NCBI GenBank assembly: GCA_964577115.1
Contig: CAZNXJ010000001.1
Location: forward strand, 124,001-188,000
Length of the DNA stretch: 64,000 nt
Origin: CAZNXJ01 sp964577115
Lineage (GTDB): Bacteria > Planctomycetota > Planctomycetia > Pirellulales > Pirellulaceae
Reading direction: 5' to 3'
In this document: piece by piece, positions 8,353 to 16,886 of the stretch
Numbering within the stretch: the stretch's first letter is position 1
How the letters are laid out: the number at the start of each line of letters is the position of its first letter
Position numbers and translations under genes: made by a program
Notes under the pieces: generated by a model
What the model was told of the DNA's origin: nothing
What the model saw: the letters and a program-made list of their open reading frames with translations, nothing else
The model's database searches: none

Positions 8353-10548
8353 TCAGCTTTGCGCGAAGGTGCGGCGGAAGAAGGCGTAGAGACGCTGAGC
8401 GCACGAGCGGGGCGGGGCGATGATGCGGCACCGAGCGCGTGCGCCAGGTAGAAGATCATCCGAAGGTTCCAATAGTTCGATCCGCACCTGGTAGCTCGGG
8501 ACGAGCGGCTCGTTCGTCGGTGCCTCGGAAACAAGCACCTCGCCCGCGGCGGCGAGTTGCAGGGGCGCTTCGTCGAGTGGCCGGCGAGCGATCTCGATGA
8601 CTCGTCCATGCCGCACTCGGCCAGGATCACAGACCAGCCGCAGGTGTACCTGCTGACCGACTTCGAGCGCGGGAAGGTCGTATTGTTCGACAACGGCTAC
8701 GGCGACCAGTTCGTGCGCGGGCGCAACCACTGCGACAGGCGTCCCCGGTTCAAGCCACGCACCTCGATTTTCCGGATCCAGGGGTGTTCCGCTCCACGTG
8801 CCAAGCTGCTCCTCCCCTTGCGGTTCGGCCGGCCGCGCGGGTGGAGCGAGCACGATTCCCGCGTGCTCGGCGCGAATACTGAGTCGATCGGCATCCTCCT
8901 GCGCTCGTTCCCACCGCCGCTGAAAGTCGCTGCAAGCCTGCCGTGTGGCAGGAATCTGGGCAACTATCCGGGGGTCCATGCCGCGCCGTGCTTCCAGCGC
9001 CTGGAGGCGCATCTCCAGCCTCTTTCGTTCCGTGGCTAGCTCAGCCGCACGATGATGAAGCTCGGGATTTTCGAGCTGCACGATAACTTCACCGGCAGCC
9101 ACGCGCTGGCCGGCCGTCACGGCCGCCTGGATGCGCCCCGGCGCAGTGACATAGAGCGGCTGGAATATTTGAGGCTCGAACACCGCAGGTGCACGCACGC
9201 GATGCGGCAGCGGGACCCAGAGCAGGCTGGCGACGAGCAGCAGGAGGGCCGTCGAGCGAATTGAGAAACGTCGCCAGTCCAATTGACCTGTCACATGCCG
9301 CTCCGCGAGCTCTCGCCCGGTTGCCAGGATGCGTTCGCCTATAAGCCAAGCGGCGAGCGCGCAGCCCAACACCACCACGATCCGTTCCAGCCGGTGCGGC
9401 TCGAGCAGCAGGTAAAGGAACCCCAGCACTCCCAACAGCAGCGTCATGCGATAGGCGCTCGCCAACACGGCATAGACCGCACACCAGCGCTCCCGCCGCC
9501 GATCGACCAGGTGCTCGCGACCTGGTGACACACCAAACAAAAAGGTCCATACTCGCCGCTTCAGCGCCGCTCGCCCGACATGGTCCAAGTTGGGAATCTC
9601 TAGCCAATCCGCGAGCAGATAATAGCCGTCATAGCGCATCAGGGGATTACCATTCAGCAGCAATGTCCCGACACTACATACGAGGACAATGTTCAGACAT
9701 ATACTCTGAAACAATCCGGGCTTGCTGGCATACCAAAGCACGAGGCATGCGGCGGCAACGATCCACTCGACGTACATTCCCGCCGCCGAAATGGCCATTC
9801 GTTTCCATTTACTATTCAGTGTCCACGCTGACGACACGTCGCAATAAAGCACAGGCATGCCCATCAGGAGAGTAACGCCCATCTCGGAACAGGACCGGCC
9901 GGCCGCCCGGCAGGCGAGCGCATGCCCCCATTCATGAAGAGCGCGCACGACAAACAGCGCCACGGCCAGCAGGACAAGATTGCGCCCCGCCAACATTCCC
10001 TCCACGGCTGCTTTGCCGCTTGCTGGTAGGTCGCCCGGGATAACAATCCAGGCGGCGACAAGAAGTCCGGCGAGCAGTAGGGCCGTGACAGCCGGCAGGC
10101 GAAACAACCAGCCGAGATAAGGCACGAGCCGGCGCAGGATGGGGTCGGGATTCAGTATAGGAATGCGATACGCAAGCCAATAACCAACGTGTTTCCAGGA
10201 GAGCTGCCGCCACGATTGGCGGCGCAACTGCGTGGTAGCGGCGTCGGGTCCCGCCGAGACCAGCAAACCTTCTCGCTGGAGTCGCACTAAGAATGCTTGG
10301 ATCTGCGCTGCGCCAAGCCGCTGCGGCGGGTAGGCCTCGGTGAATCGGTGCTGCAACTCACCGACGCTCGTACGTCCGTCCAGTAGGCGCAGCAACGTGT
10401 GTTCCTGGTCGGTGATGAAGTAATGCTTCAGCCCAATCGGATCCTGCAGAACCCAGAAGCGGCGGCGTTGATACTCAAGCGGTCGGATCTCGAGATCCGG
10501 CCGGATGCGAAATCGGAGAGGGCGTTCCGAGGAACTGCGCACGATCAT
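8353..10548 (-). CDS. PqqD-like / M50 zinc metalloprotease / HlyD fusion protein
   Basis: 731 residues in three parts. Residues 10-100 resemble a PqqD-type peptide-binding domain (LLDGRTSVGEL and a final FL..LQREGLL helix). Residues 130-450 form a polytopic membrane domain of the site-2 protease type, with HEWGH at 205-209 and NPLMRYDGYY at 301-310 supplying the third zinc ligand region. Residues 455-731 form a HlyD/biotinyl-lipoyl barrel (APGRIQAAVTAGQRVAAGEVIVQL) with a short coiled-coil hairpin. It is the last of three co-directional genes, 27 bp after the HlyD adaptor. The combination suggests an inner-membrane component that binds and perhaps cleaves or feeds a peptide into an adaptor/TolC channel. 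Domains are clear; the mechanism is inferred. Confidence 0.9.
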   Translation of the reverse strand: MIVRSSSERPLRFRIRPDLEIRPLEYQRRRFWVLQDPIGLKHYFITDQEHTLLRLLDGRTSVGELQHRFTEAYPPQRLGAAQIQAFLVRLQREGLLVSAGPDAATTQLRRQSWRQLSWKHVGYWLAYRIPILNPDPILRRLVPYLGWLFRLPAVTALLLAGLLVAAWIVIPGDLPASGKAAVEGMLAGRNLVLLAVALFVVRALHEWGHALACRAAGRSCSEMGVTLLMGMPVLYCDVSSAWTLNSKWKRMAISAAGMYVEWIVAAACLVLWYASKPGLFQSICLNIVLVCSVGTLLLNGNPLMRYDGYYLLADWLEIPNLDHVGRAALKRRVWTFLFGVSPGREHLVDRRRERWCAVYAVLASAYRMTLLLGVLGFLYLLLEPHRLERIVVVLGCALAAWLIGERILATGRELAERHVTGQLDWRRFSIRSTALLLLVASLLWVPLPHRVRAPAVFEPQIFQPLYVTAPGRIQAAVTAGQRVAAGEVIVQLENPELHHRAAELATERKRLEMRLQALEARRGMDPRIVAQIPATRQACSDFQRRWERAQEDADRLSIRAEHAGIVLAPPARPAEPQGEEQLGTWSGTPLDPENRGAWLEPGTPVAVVAPAHELVAVAVVEQYDLPALEVGQQVHLRLVCDPGRVRHGRVIEIARRPLDEAPLQLAAAGEVLVSEAPTNEPLVPSYQVRIELLEPSDDLLPGARARCRIIAPPRSCAQRLYAFFRRTFAQS

Positions 10549-10575
10549 GAGAGAATCTGGCGCCGAAAGCGCGCC

Positions 10576-11514
10576 TCAAGGTTTGATTATCAAACGGGCC
10601 GTCAGCCCCGGCCGTAACTCGAGCCGACGGTTGTCAAATTCGGCCAACACCTGCACCTGCTTGGTGACCGGGTCGACTTCCGGGCTAACGAATGTCAACT
10701 TGCCCGTGAATTTCTCGCCCTCGCCTAATACCAACTCGGCCGGGCTACCGATCTTCGCCCGCCGCGCCTCCGCGGCCGGCAGAAATCCCTCGGCGCGCAC
10801 CCGGTCCGTTCGAACCAGCCGCAGGACTTTCTCGCCCGGCTCCACCCACTCGCCCGGGCGGCGATAGAGCTGAACCACCGTACCGTCGAAGGGGGCTTCG
10901 ATGCGTCGCCGAGCGACCTGGCGCTGCGCGATCGCGCGTTCGCGATCGCGCAGCTCGAGCGTCAAACGAGCAACCTCCTGCTCGTGCTCGGCCTGGCGTA
11001 TCGCCAGCTCAGCCTGGCGCTGGCTCAGCTCAAAACGATCCAGTTCGGATGGCGACACGCTGCGAGGAAATTTGCGGATGGATTCGCGAGCCCTTTCCAG
11101 TTCGGCGGTGGCCGCATCCAACGTGGCCTGTGCCAATTGGATCTTCACGGCACTACGCGCCTCGGCGGACGCTATTTCATATTCGCTCTCGGCACGCGCA
11201 AGCAGCAACTCAGCATCCTGGGCGTCCAGTTGCGCAAGCCGGCTTCCCGCCTTGACCTGATCACCCTCGCGCACGTCGATGCTCGACAAGACTCCCGCTT
11301 CGAGCGAAGCCACCTCCGCCTGGTCGATCAGCTTGACCAGCGCTTCGGGAATCTCGACCTGCTGAGCCGCCGCAGCGCGTGCGAACGTGAGTATCCCGAA
11401 AATTGTCCAGACGCAGCATAGCGCTCGGAGGCGGCGTCCCCCAGCAAAGCCGAGAAGTCGACGGCGCGGCGAGCTGGCAGGAATTGAACGCGTTATATGA
11501 CAGTACTGTGTCAT
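10576..11514 (-). CDS. Periplasmic HlyD/RND-type membrane fusion adaptor
   Basis: 312 residues. After a basic start and a hydrophobic segment (WTIFGILTFARAAAA) there is a likely Sec cleavage site before QQVEIPE. The mature part has a split lipoyl domain (VLSSIDVREGDQVKAGSRLAQLDAQD early, then APFDGTVVQLYRRPGEWVEPG), a long alpha-hairpin between the halves (about residues 95-205), and a C-terminal beta-barrel ending LRPGLTARLIIKP. It is shorter than most adaptors. It lies 23 bp downstream of the GAF-like/HlyD gene and 27 bp upstream of the M50/HlyD gene, so the three are almost certainly one operon. It should bridge the inner-membrane components to the TolC-type protein encoded divergently. 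Confidence 0.92.
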   Translation of the reverse strand: MTQYCHITRSIPASSPRRRLLGFAGGRRLRALCCVWTIFGILTFARAAAAQQVEIPEALVKLIDQAEVASLEAGVLSSIDVREGDQVKAGSRLAQLDAQDAELLLARAESEYEIASAEARSAVKIQLAQATLDAATAELERARESIRKFPRSVSPSELDRFELSQRQAELAIRQAEHEQEVARLTLELRDRERAIAQRQVARRRIEAPFDGTVVQLYRRPGEWVEPGEKVLRLVRTDRVRAEGFLPAAEARRAKIGSPAELVLGEGEKFTGKLTFVSPEVDPVTKQVQVLAEFDNRRLELRPGLTARLIIKP

Positions 11515-11537
11515 TGGCGATTCCTATCCGCGGCGAA

Positions 11538-13562
11538 TTAAAAAGTCCTCAACCGGAAGGCCTCGAGCAGCCGGTGAAACCAGACGTAGCCGAGCGACCG
11601 GCGCCCGCAGTGGATACGAGCGGTCACAGAGCTGCCGGGGCGGAGGGCCGGATTCGCGGGCGGCTCGACGTCGACGCGCGCTTCGACTACGGGAGATCCA
11701 CTGGCGCTGAGCGACGTGGCGTCGGCGAGCCGCGTGAGCCGACCTTCGTAGCTCGAGACGGGAGCCGACTCGAGCATGTACGTTACTTTCAGCGACCGAT
11801 GCTCGCGGAACGGCTCGAGAACATGCCCGGCGCGCGGTTCTGGGATGTCCAGGTGCAGTTGCCAAGGGCCGCTCGGATCGACAACGCGCAACAAACGTTC
11901 CCCATGGCGGACGGGACGGGCCGCCAGCTGGCGCAGGTCCCAGGTGACGATCTCGCCTGAAAGCGGGCTGCGCAGCGTCAATGCTTGCTGCTCTTGCTCA
12001 AGCAATTCCGCTTGTTTAAGCAGCCCGTCGCGCACGGCTACAAGCTCGAGCTCCTGCGCCGCATAGTTGTCTCCAGGCGCCGGCTCGCCCCCTCTGCCCA
12101 GCTGCAGCCGAGCGGCTCGTACGGCCGCCAGTGACTGCTCGGTGGTCTTAAGTTGACCCCACACTTCATTCCATTTCCGGTCGAGCTCGGGGCTGCGGAG
12201 TACGGCCAGCGTTTCCCCCAGGTCCACCTGTCGCCGGCGAGCGGCGGGAATGTCGATCACGATGCCATCCGCCGGCGCAAAAACATCCGCGCGCACCACA
12301 GGCTGGATGACACCCGTGGCCGTGATCGAAAGCTCCGCAGGCACGAAAGCCAGCACACCACTCACGACGAGCAGCACGACGGCGGCCATGGCGCTGGTTC
12401 GTCGCCAGGAACCTTCGCGTTTCCAGCCGATGCTTCGGAGCAGGCGAGCAAGCGGTAAAAGCGGCAAGCGCTCCAGCTCGCGGAGTGCGGCGAGCCGCCG
12501 TGCGAGTGGCAGGGCCAGGCGATCCGTCCGATGCTCCAGGTCGTCGGGCGGCACTGTGTCGTACCATTCGAGTAGCAGTTCGCCGCTCGGCAGCTCGGCA
12601 TCCTCCTCTGCATCGCCGCTGGTGCCGGCCGGCTCGCCGAGCGGTAGCAGGCACAGCGCCGTAGCGGAACTCTCTTCGAGGTACTCGGCGAGCAGTTGTT
12701 CGAGCTGTGGCGCAAATTGCGATGCATCGCTCGTCGGGTAAATTGGCCCAGCAAACAGAACGGCCGTCGCCAAGCGTTCCAGACGCCGCACCGCCTCACT
12801 CCGCCGCTCGATCGTATCGACACCGCTCAGCGCCACCAGGCGGCAACGGCGTCGGCTGCGTACAAGTAATCCGGCGCGGTCGGCCGAGAACAACTGCCGG
12901 CACTGATGCACGAGGTGGATGGCCCACCGAGCCAGCTCGGCTTCGCCGTCGAGGGCCGTAAAAAAGTCAACGCGCTGCTGGAGCTCGCGGTTCTGCCGTT
13001 GGAGGTCGTGAAGGCGAGCGGCGAGATAGTATGCGCGAGTAGCTGACCGTATGGCTTCCAGGACTTCTCGCAGCCCGGCGGCCGACGGTTGCTCGTCGCT
13101 CGCGGAGAAAAACAGCTCGAGCACTGCTTCCCACGCGGCGCTACCACCAAGCTGGCCGCCCAGCGGCTGAAAACATAGCTGGAAGTGCGTCGGGTTCTCC
13201 CACAATCCATCGCCGGAGTCGGGCGGCAGGATGCGGGGATGGGGCTGTGCGGCGAGTTGTTCAAGGATCCCCGCGTGCAGCCGCTGTACGTTGGGGCTCT
13301 CATCGAGCTGGAGCAAGCGCAGCTGGATCTGACATTCTGCTCGCGGACGACCGTCCTCGCCGCGCACCCAAATCACGCCGCCGTCGGCGGCCAGGCCATC
13401 GACGAGTTCGCGCAACAGCTCGTCATGAAATTCGCGGCGAGCGAGCCCTTCGCCGCTCAGCTGCTGGACGCGTGCGAGCAACGCCTCGACAGGCAAAAAC
13501 GAATCGTCCGTGACCGGCTGTCGCATCGTCCCCTCGACTCCTTCCTCGACAGATCGGCCCAT
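11538..13562 (-). CDS. GAF-like sensor fused to HlyD membrane fusion domain
   Basis: 674 residues from the ATG at 13562, chosen because GGGAGG lies about nine bases upstream; a TTG-started longer frame and a later Met at 13526 are alternatives. Residues 15-370 are predicted soluble, with two regions resembling GAF domains (about 45-175 and 205-360) joined by a coiled coil (LHDLQRQNRELQQRVDFF). One membrane helix follows at about 391-407 (AMAAVVLLVVSGVLAF). The C-terminus is a HlyD lipoyl/barrel module with a coiled-coil hairpin. The topology implies a cytoplasmic sensory half coupled to a periplasmic adaptor half. GAF assignment is by secondary pattern only; the HlyD part is firm. First gene of the three-gene exporter operon. 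Confidence 0.88.
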   Translation of the reverse strand: MGRSVEEGVEGTMRQPVTDDSFLPVEALLARVQQLSGEGLARREFHDELLRELVDGLAADGGVIWVRGEDGRPRAECQIQLRLLQLDESPNVQRLHAGILEQLAAQPHPRILPPDSGDGLWENPTHFQLCFQPLGGQLGGSAAWEAVLELFFSASDEQPSAAGLREVLEAIRSATRAYYLAARLHDLQRQNRELQQRVDFFTALDGEAELARWAIHLVHQCRQLFSADRAGLLVRSRRRCRLVALSGVDTIERRSEAVRRLERLATAVLFAGPIYPTSDASQFAPQLEQLLAEYLEESSATALCLLPLGEPAGTSGDAEEDAELPSGELLLEWYDTVPPDDLEHRTDRLALPLARRLAALRELERLPLLPLARLLRSIGWKREGSWRRTSAMAAVVLLVVSGVLAFVPAELSITATGVIQPVVRADVFAPADGIVIDIPAARRRQVDLGETLAVLRSPELDRKWNEVWGQLKTTEQSLAAVRAARLQLGRGGEPAPGDNYAAQELELVAVRDGLLKQAELLEQEQQALTLRSPLSGEIVTWDLRQLAARPVRHGERLLRVVDPSGPWQLHLDIPEPRAGHVLEPFREHRSLKVTYMLESAPVSSYEGRLTRLADATSLSASGSPVVEARVDVEPPANPALRPGSSVTARIHCGRRSLGYVWFHRLLEAFRLRTF

Positions 13563-13803
13563 TTTACGGGAACCTCCCAAAACGTCCTAACCCGCTTTTT
13601 CTGCCGTAAGCGACCAAGGCGGCGAGAGTGCCGCTGCTGCAACGCGGCAAGCAGCGGAAGAAGCACAAAAATGCTCAACGAGCGAGCCGGCGCAATCTAC
13701 AGTGACCCCACCAAACTTTTCGGCTGCACCGCATTTACCGGACATTCCGCCAGGAATTGGCCGATTTACCTGCGAGAAGTCTCATTGTGTCAGGTGGTCG
13801 CAA

Positions 13804-15810
13804 ATGCAGCGCAGGCTCGCGCCTCTGGTCGTTCTCGTATTCGGACTGCTTGCCGGCAGTGGCGGCTGTTTGCTGCGCGAACCGCGAGATCCGATTCGCG
13901 ACGAGCTGAGCCACTATCGAGCGCTGGCGAAGAACACGCATTTCGAGGATGCGACGAACATCGCGGATCCGGCGCCATGGAATTCTGAAGGGCCCCGTTC
14001 GCTGCATCGCGGGAGCGTACCCGAGACGTGGTGGAACATGTCGCTCGAGGAAGCGATCGAGATTGCGGTCACGCGGTCGCGCGTGATGCGGGATCTGGGC
14101 GCGACAGTCATCCGGGCGCCGAATGCGACAACAACGGTTCTTGAGCCCTCGATTGAAGAGACCGATCCAACGCAGGGTGTGTATGCCGCGCTGAGCGCTT
14201 TTGATGCGCAGTACGAGTCGGCTCTGCTGTTTCAGAACAATGACCGGCGGCTGAATAATCGGTTCGTGGCAGGACGCTCGGATTTCAAGCAAGACCTGCT
14301 GACATTTCATCAGCAGCTACGGAAACGTTCGGCGTTCGGGACTGAGCTGGCTCTGCGTCAAAACATCGAGTACGACGCCAATAATGGCGCGGCCAATATT
14401 TTTCCAAGCGTCTGGAACACGAATGTGGAAGCGTCGGTGCGACAGCCATTGCTCCAGGGCGCCGGCGTGGAGTTCAACCGAATCGCGGGCCCCGGCGATA
14501 CGCCTGGCCAATTGAATGGCGTTTTGATCGCTCGCACGCGCACGGATGTACGGCTGACCGAATTCGAGATGGGCCTGCGCGACCTGGTCAGCAACGTGGA
14601 AAATGCGTATTGGGATTTGTATTTCGCGTACCGCGATTTGGATTCCAAGGTGGCGGCGCGCGACGCAGCGTTAGAAATCTGGCGCCGAATTGCGGCGGCG
14701 AACCACGCGGGGCTGGACGCAGGTCGGGGTTATCGTGAGGCGCAGGCGCGCGAACAGTACTACCGGTTCGAAGAAGAAGTGCAGAACGCACTGAGCGGCC
14801 GACCCGGGGATGGGACCGCGACGAACAACGGGACCAGCGGGGGTACGTTCCGCGGTTTGGGCGGCGTCTTGTATTCCGAGCGCCGTTTGCGGCTGATACT
14901 CGGGCTGGGAATCAACGACGACAGCCTGATACGTCCGACGGACGAGCCGGTCATGGTCCCGGTGACATTCTCGTGGCCCGAGGTTTCGGCGGAAGCCTTG
15001 GCGCGGCGCCCCGAACTGCGGCGGCAGCGGATCCAGGTGCAGCGGCGCGAGCTGGAGCTGGTCGCCAGTCGCAACTACCTCCTCCCGCAGCTCGATGCGG
15101 TCGGATTGTGGCGGCCCCGGGGTTTTGGCGACGACCTGCTCCTGCCCCACCGCGATCCGGCTGATCCGTACGACAGTGCGTTCCGCAATCTGACAACGGG
15201 CGACTATCAGGAATGGCAGTTCGGAGCCGAGCTTACCTTTCCGCTTGGTTTCCGGCGTGCGCATGCCGGCGTCCGACACGCGGAGCTCCAGCTTGCTCGC
15301 GAGCGTGCTTTACTGGACGAGCAAGAGCGGCAGATCATCTATGATTTGAGCAACGCGGTCGCGGAGATCGACCGAGCGTACAGCGTGGTTCAGACGGCCT
15401 TCAATCGCCGTGTGGCAGCGAAGACGAACGTCGAGCTGCTGCGGGAGCGTTCGAAATGGGACCCGCAATTTGATCTGGACCAGCTACTGGATGCCGAGCG
15501 GCGGTTTGCGGATGCGGACGTACGGTACCACCGCGCGGCGGTCGAGTACGTGATTGCGGTGAAGAATGTGCATTACGAGAAGGGGAGCCTGCTGGAGTAT
15601 GGTCAGGTGTATTTAAGCGAGCAGGCATCGAACCTCGTGGTTCCCGCGCCCCGAGCAGCCGCACCGGAGCCTTTGCCAAGCGCCCCGCCGGATCATGGAC
15701 CCCCTGGCCCGGCGCCGCCAAATGGCGGAGCGGCTCCGCCGGACAACGAGATCGAAGCGCGGTATTTGGCCCCGGGCCCTCCTGCGTCCCCGGCTGTGTT
15801 CCGCGAGTAG
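13804..15810 (+). CDS. TolC-family outer-membrane efflux protein
   Basis: 668 residues from the ATG at 13804, chosen because CAGGTGG lies six bases upstream and the protein then begins with a basic, hydrophobic leader ending GSGGC, a possible though non-ideal lipobox. The mature part has the two repeats of alternating helix and strand seen in TolC proteins, including long amphipathic helices (FEMGLRDLVSNVENAYWDLYFAYRDL; AELQLARERALLDEQERQIIYDLSNAVAEIDRAY, each quoted here only as landmarks near residues 255 and 500). A Pro/Ala-rich tail closes the protein. It is divergent from the GAF-HlyD/HlyD/M50 operon, 241 bp apart, and is the natural outer-membrane channel for it. Confidence 0.9.
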   Translation: MQRRLAPLVVLVFGLLAGSGGCLLREPRDPIRDELSHYRALAKNTHFEDATNIADPAPWNSEGPRSLHRGSVPETWWNMSLEEAIEIAVTRSRVMRDLGATVIRAPNATTTVLEPSIEETDPTQGVYAALSAFDAQYESALLFQNNDRRLNNRFVAGRSDFKQDLLTFHQQLRKRSAFGTELALRQNIEYDANNGAANIFPSVWNTNVEASVRQPLLQGAGVEFNRIAGPGDTPGQLNGVLIARTRTDVRLTEFEMGLRDLVSNVENAYWDLYFAYRDLDSKVAARDAALEIWRRIAAANHAGLDAGRGYREAQAREQYYRFEEEVQNALSGRPGDGTATNNGTSGGTFRGLGGVLYSERRLRLILGLGINDDSLIRPTDEPVMVPVTFSWPEVSAEALARRPELRRQRIQVQRRELELVASRNYLLPQLDAVGLWRPRGFGDDLLLPHRDPADPYDSAFRNLTTGDYQEWQFGAELTFPLGFRRAHAGVRHAELQLARERALLDEQERQIIYDLSNAVAEIDRAYSVVQTAFNRRVAAKTNVELLRERSKWDPQFDLDQLLDAERRFADADVRYHRAAVEYVIAVKNVHYEKGSLLEYGQVYLSEQASNLVVPAPRAAAPEPLPSAPPDHGPPGPAPPNGGAAPPDNEIEARYLAPGPPASPAVFRE

Positions 15811-15890
15811 GAGTGCGCCCACGCGCACCAGCACCCCGCCCGACAAGCCGCTTACAACACACACGAGAGGGGACGGCTAGGATCTCGCTG

Positions 15891-15914
15891 GTTCGCCGCT
15901 TGCGAGCGCCGAAC
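15891..15914 (+). terminator. Possible weak terminator hairpin after TolC gene
   Basis: GTTCGCCGCT and AGCGCCGAAC pair with one C-C mismatch around a TGCG loop. The following bases (AATTGGTTATTCTT) are only moderately T-rich, so this is a weak call. Confidence 0.3.
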
Positions 15915-15973
15915 AATTGGTTATTCTTACGTTTTCGGATGGTCGAGCACCGACAGGGCTCGGACTCCGAACC

Positions 15974-16047
15974 GGGCGGTTAGCTCAGTTGGTTAGAGCG
16001 CCACGTTGACATCGTGGAGGTCACAAGTTCGAGTCTTGTACCGCCCA
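15974..16047 (+). tRNA. tRNA-Val (anticodon GAC)
   Basis: A full cloverleaf can be drawn by eye. Acceptor arms GGGCGGT and ACCGCCC pair perfectly with discriminator A at 16047. The D stem is GCTC/GAGC, the anticodon stem CCACG/CGTGG with loop TTGACAT (anticodon GAC), and the T stem ACAAG/CTTGT with loop TTCGAGT. The 3' CCA is not encoded. The anticodon reads GUC and GUU valine codons. Confidence 0.97.
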
Positions 16048-16050
16048 CTG

Positions 16051-16071
16051 GTTTACGTCACCCGCGTAAAC
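16051..16071 (+). other. Small hairpin just downstream of tRNA-Val
   Basis: GTTTACG and CGTAAAC are perfect 7-bp arms around a 7-base loop, four bases after the tRNA discriminator. There is no T-run, so it may be a processing or 3'-trailer stem rather than an intrinsic terminator. Confidence 0.4.
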
Positions 16072-16089
16072 GGTGTCTCATTGGTCAGC

Positions 16090-16201
16090 GGTCAGCTTTC
16101 AGCGATCAGCTTTCAGCGGTCGGCTTTCAGCGATCAGCTTTCAGCGGTCAGCTTTCAGCGGTCAGCTTTCAGCGATCAGCTTTCAGCGGTCGGCTTTCAG
16201 C
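16090..16201 (+). repeat. Eight tandem copies of a 14-bp repeat
   Basis: Eight consecutive units of GRTCRGCTTTCAGC with no spacers; units vary only at two R positions (GATCAGC, GGTCAGC, GGTCGGC). Partial copies flank the array on both sides (from about 16084 to 16215). The array lies between tRNA-Val and the 3' end of the DoxX gene. The heptamer GGTCAGC inside the unit is the reverse complement of the unit in the second array at 16292-16340. Confidence 0.92.
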
Positions 16202-16291
16202 AGTCAGCGGTGAGCGCATGACTTTGCCGCCAAAACTAAGATCTAAAACACATTGAATCCACCTCCACTGCCAACCCTTTGACCTCCAAAA

Positions 16292-16340
16292 GCTGACTGC
16301 TGACCGCTGACTGCTGACCGCTGACCGCTGACCGCTGACT
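16292..16340 (+). repeat. Seven tandem copies of a 7-bp repeat, inverted relative to the upstream array
   Basis: Seven perfect heptamers GCTGACY in a row (Y alternating T and C). Since GCTGACC is the reverse complement of GGTCAGC, this array can pair with the 14-bp array about 90 bp upstream and form a large hairpin with many registers. It sits 40 bp past the stop codon of the DoxX gene. Confidence 0.92.
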
Positions 16341-16380
16341 GGACGGTGCCCCCTTTCTCCGTCATCACTCCACTTTTCTG

Positions 16381-16797
16381 TCATTCGGCCCGTACTTTGG
16401 CCGCTTGTCGGTTGTCGAGGCTCAGCGCTCCGGCGCCGTTGGAGATCAGGAACGTCATCGCTCCCATCATCGACAGATTCTTCATGAACTGGATCATCTG
16501 CATCTGCTGAGCCTCTCCTTCGAAATTCCAAAAGTCGTGGAAGAAGTAGGTGGCAAGTGCGAGAAACACCAGCAGCAGAGTCGCACCGATGCGGACCTTG
16601 TAACCCAGGATAAGGGACAAGCTACCGGCGATCAGAAACACAATGGCGCCGACCAGCATGACGCTGGGCATCGGCACACCCTCCGCGGCCATATAGGCCG
16701 TGACCTGGCTGAACTGAGGAATCTTGTTGCCCACCGCGCTCAGCAGGAAGATCGTGGCGATCATGAGCCGTCCCAAGGCGGAAGCGACGGGTTGCAT
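16381..16797 (-). CDS. DoxX-family membrane protein
   Basis: 138 residues from the ATG at 16797, supported by AAGGAG seven bases upstream; a longer frame from 16857 has no such site. Four hydrophobic segments are visible (starting near residues 5, 45, 70 and 105), with the DoxX-type opening LGRLMIATIFLLSAVGNKIPQF and a conserved FFHDFW stretch. DoxX/DoxD relatives are integral membrane proteins linked to thiol or quinone redox stress in other bacteria; the reaction here is unknown. It is the gene downstream of a MarR regulator on the same strand, with a 12-bp palindrome in the 131-bp gap that resembles one at the regulator's own start. Confidence 0.88.
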   Translation of the reverse strand: MQPVASALGRLMIATIFLLSAVGNKIPQFSQVTAYMAAEGVPMPSVMLVGAIVFLIAGSLSLILGYKVRIGATLLLVFLALATYFFHDFWNFEGEAQQMQMIQFMKNLSMMGAMTFLISNGAGALSLDNRQAAKVRAE

Positions 16798-16886
16798 CGG
16801 GGTACTCCTTCGTGTCGATGAGGGAAACCTGCACAACGGAAAATCGGAGCGGACCACAGCCGCCCCGGTAGATCACCTATCAGTAG

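Noticed and set aside
8341..8355. 15-bp palindrome TGAGTAATTTACTCA at the M50/HlyD stop
   Set aside because: Short stem, no T-run and overlap with the stop codon; not convincing as terminator or operator.
13804..15810. TolC-type protein as partner of the RND pump at 21500
   Set aside because: It is 5.7 kb away and arranged divergently from the HlyD/M50 operon, which is the closer partner; shared use cannot be excluded.
16084..16340. CRISPR-like array
   Set aside because: Repeat units are 14 and 7 bp and abut each other with no spacers; no cas gene is nearby.
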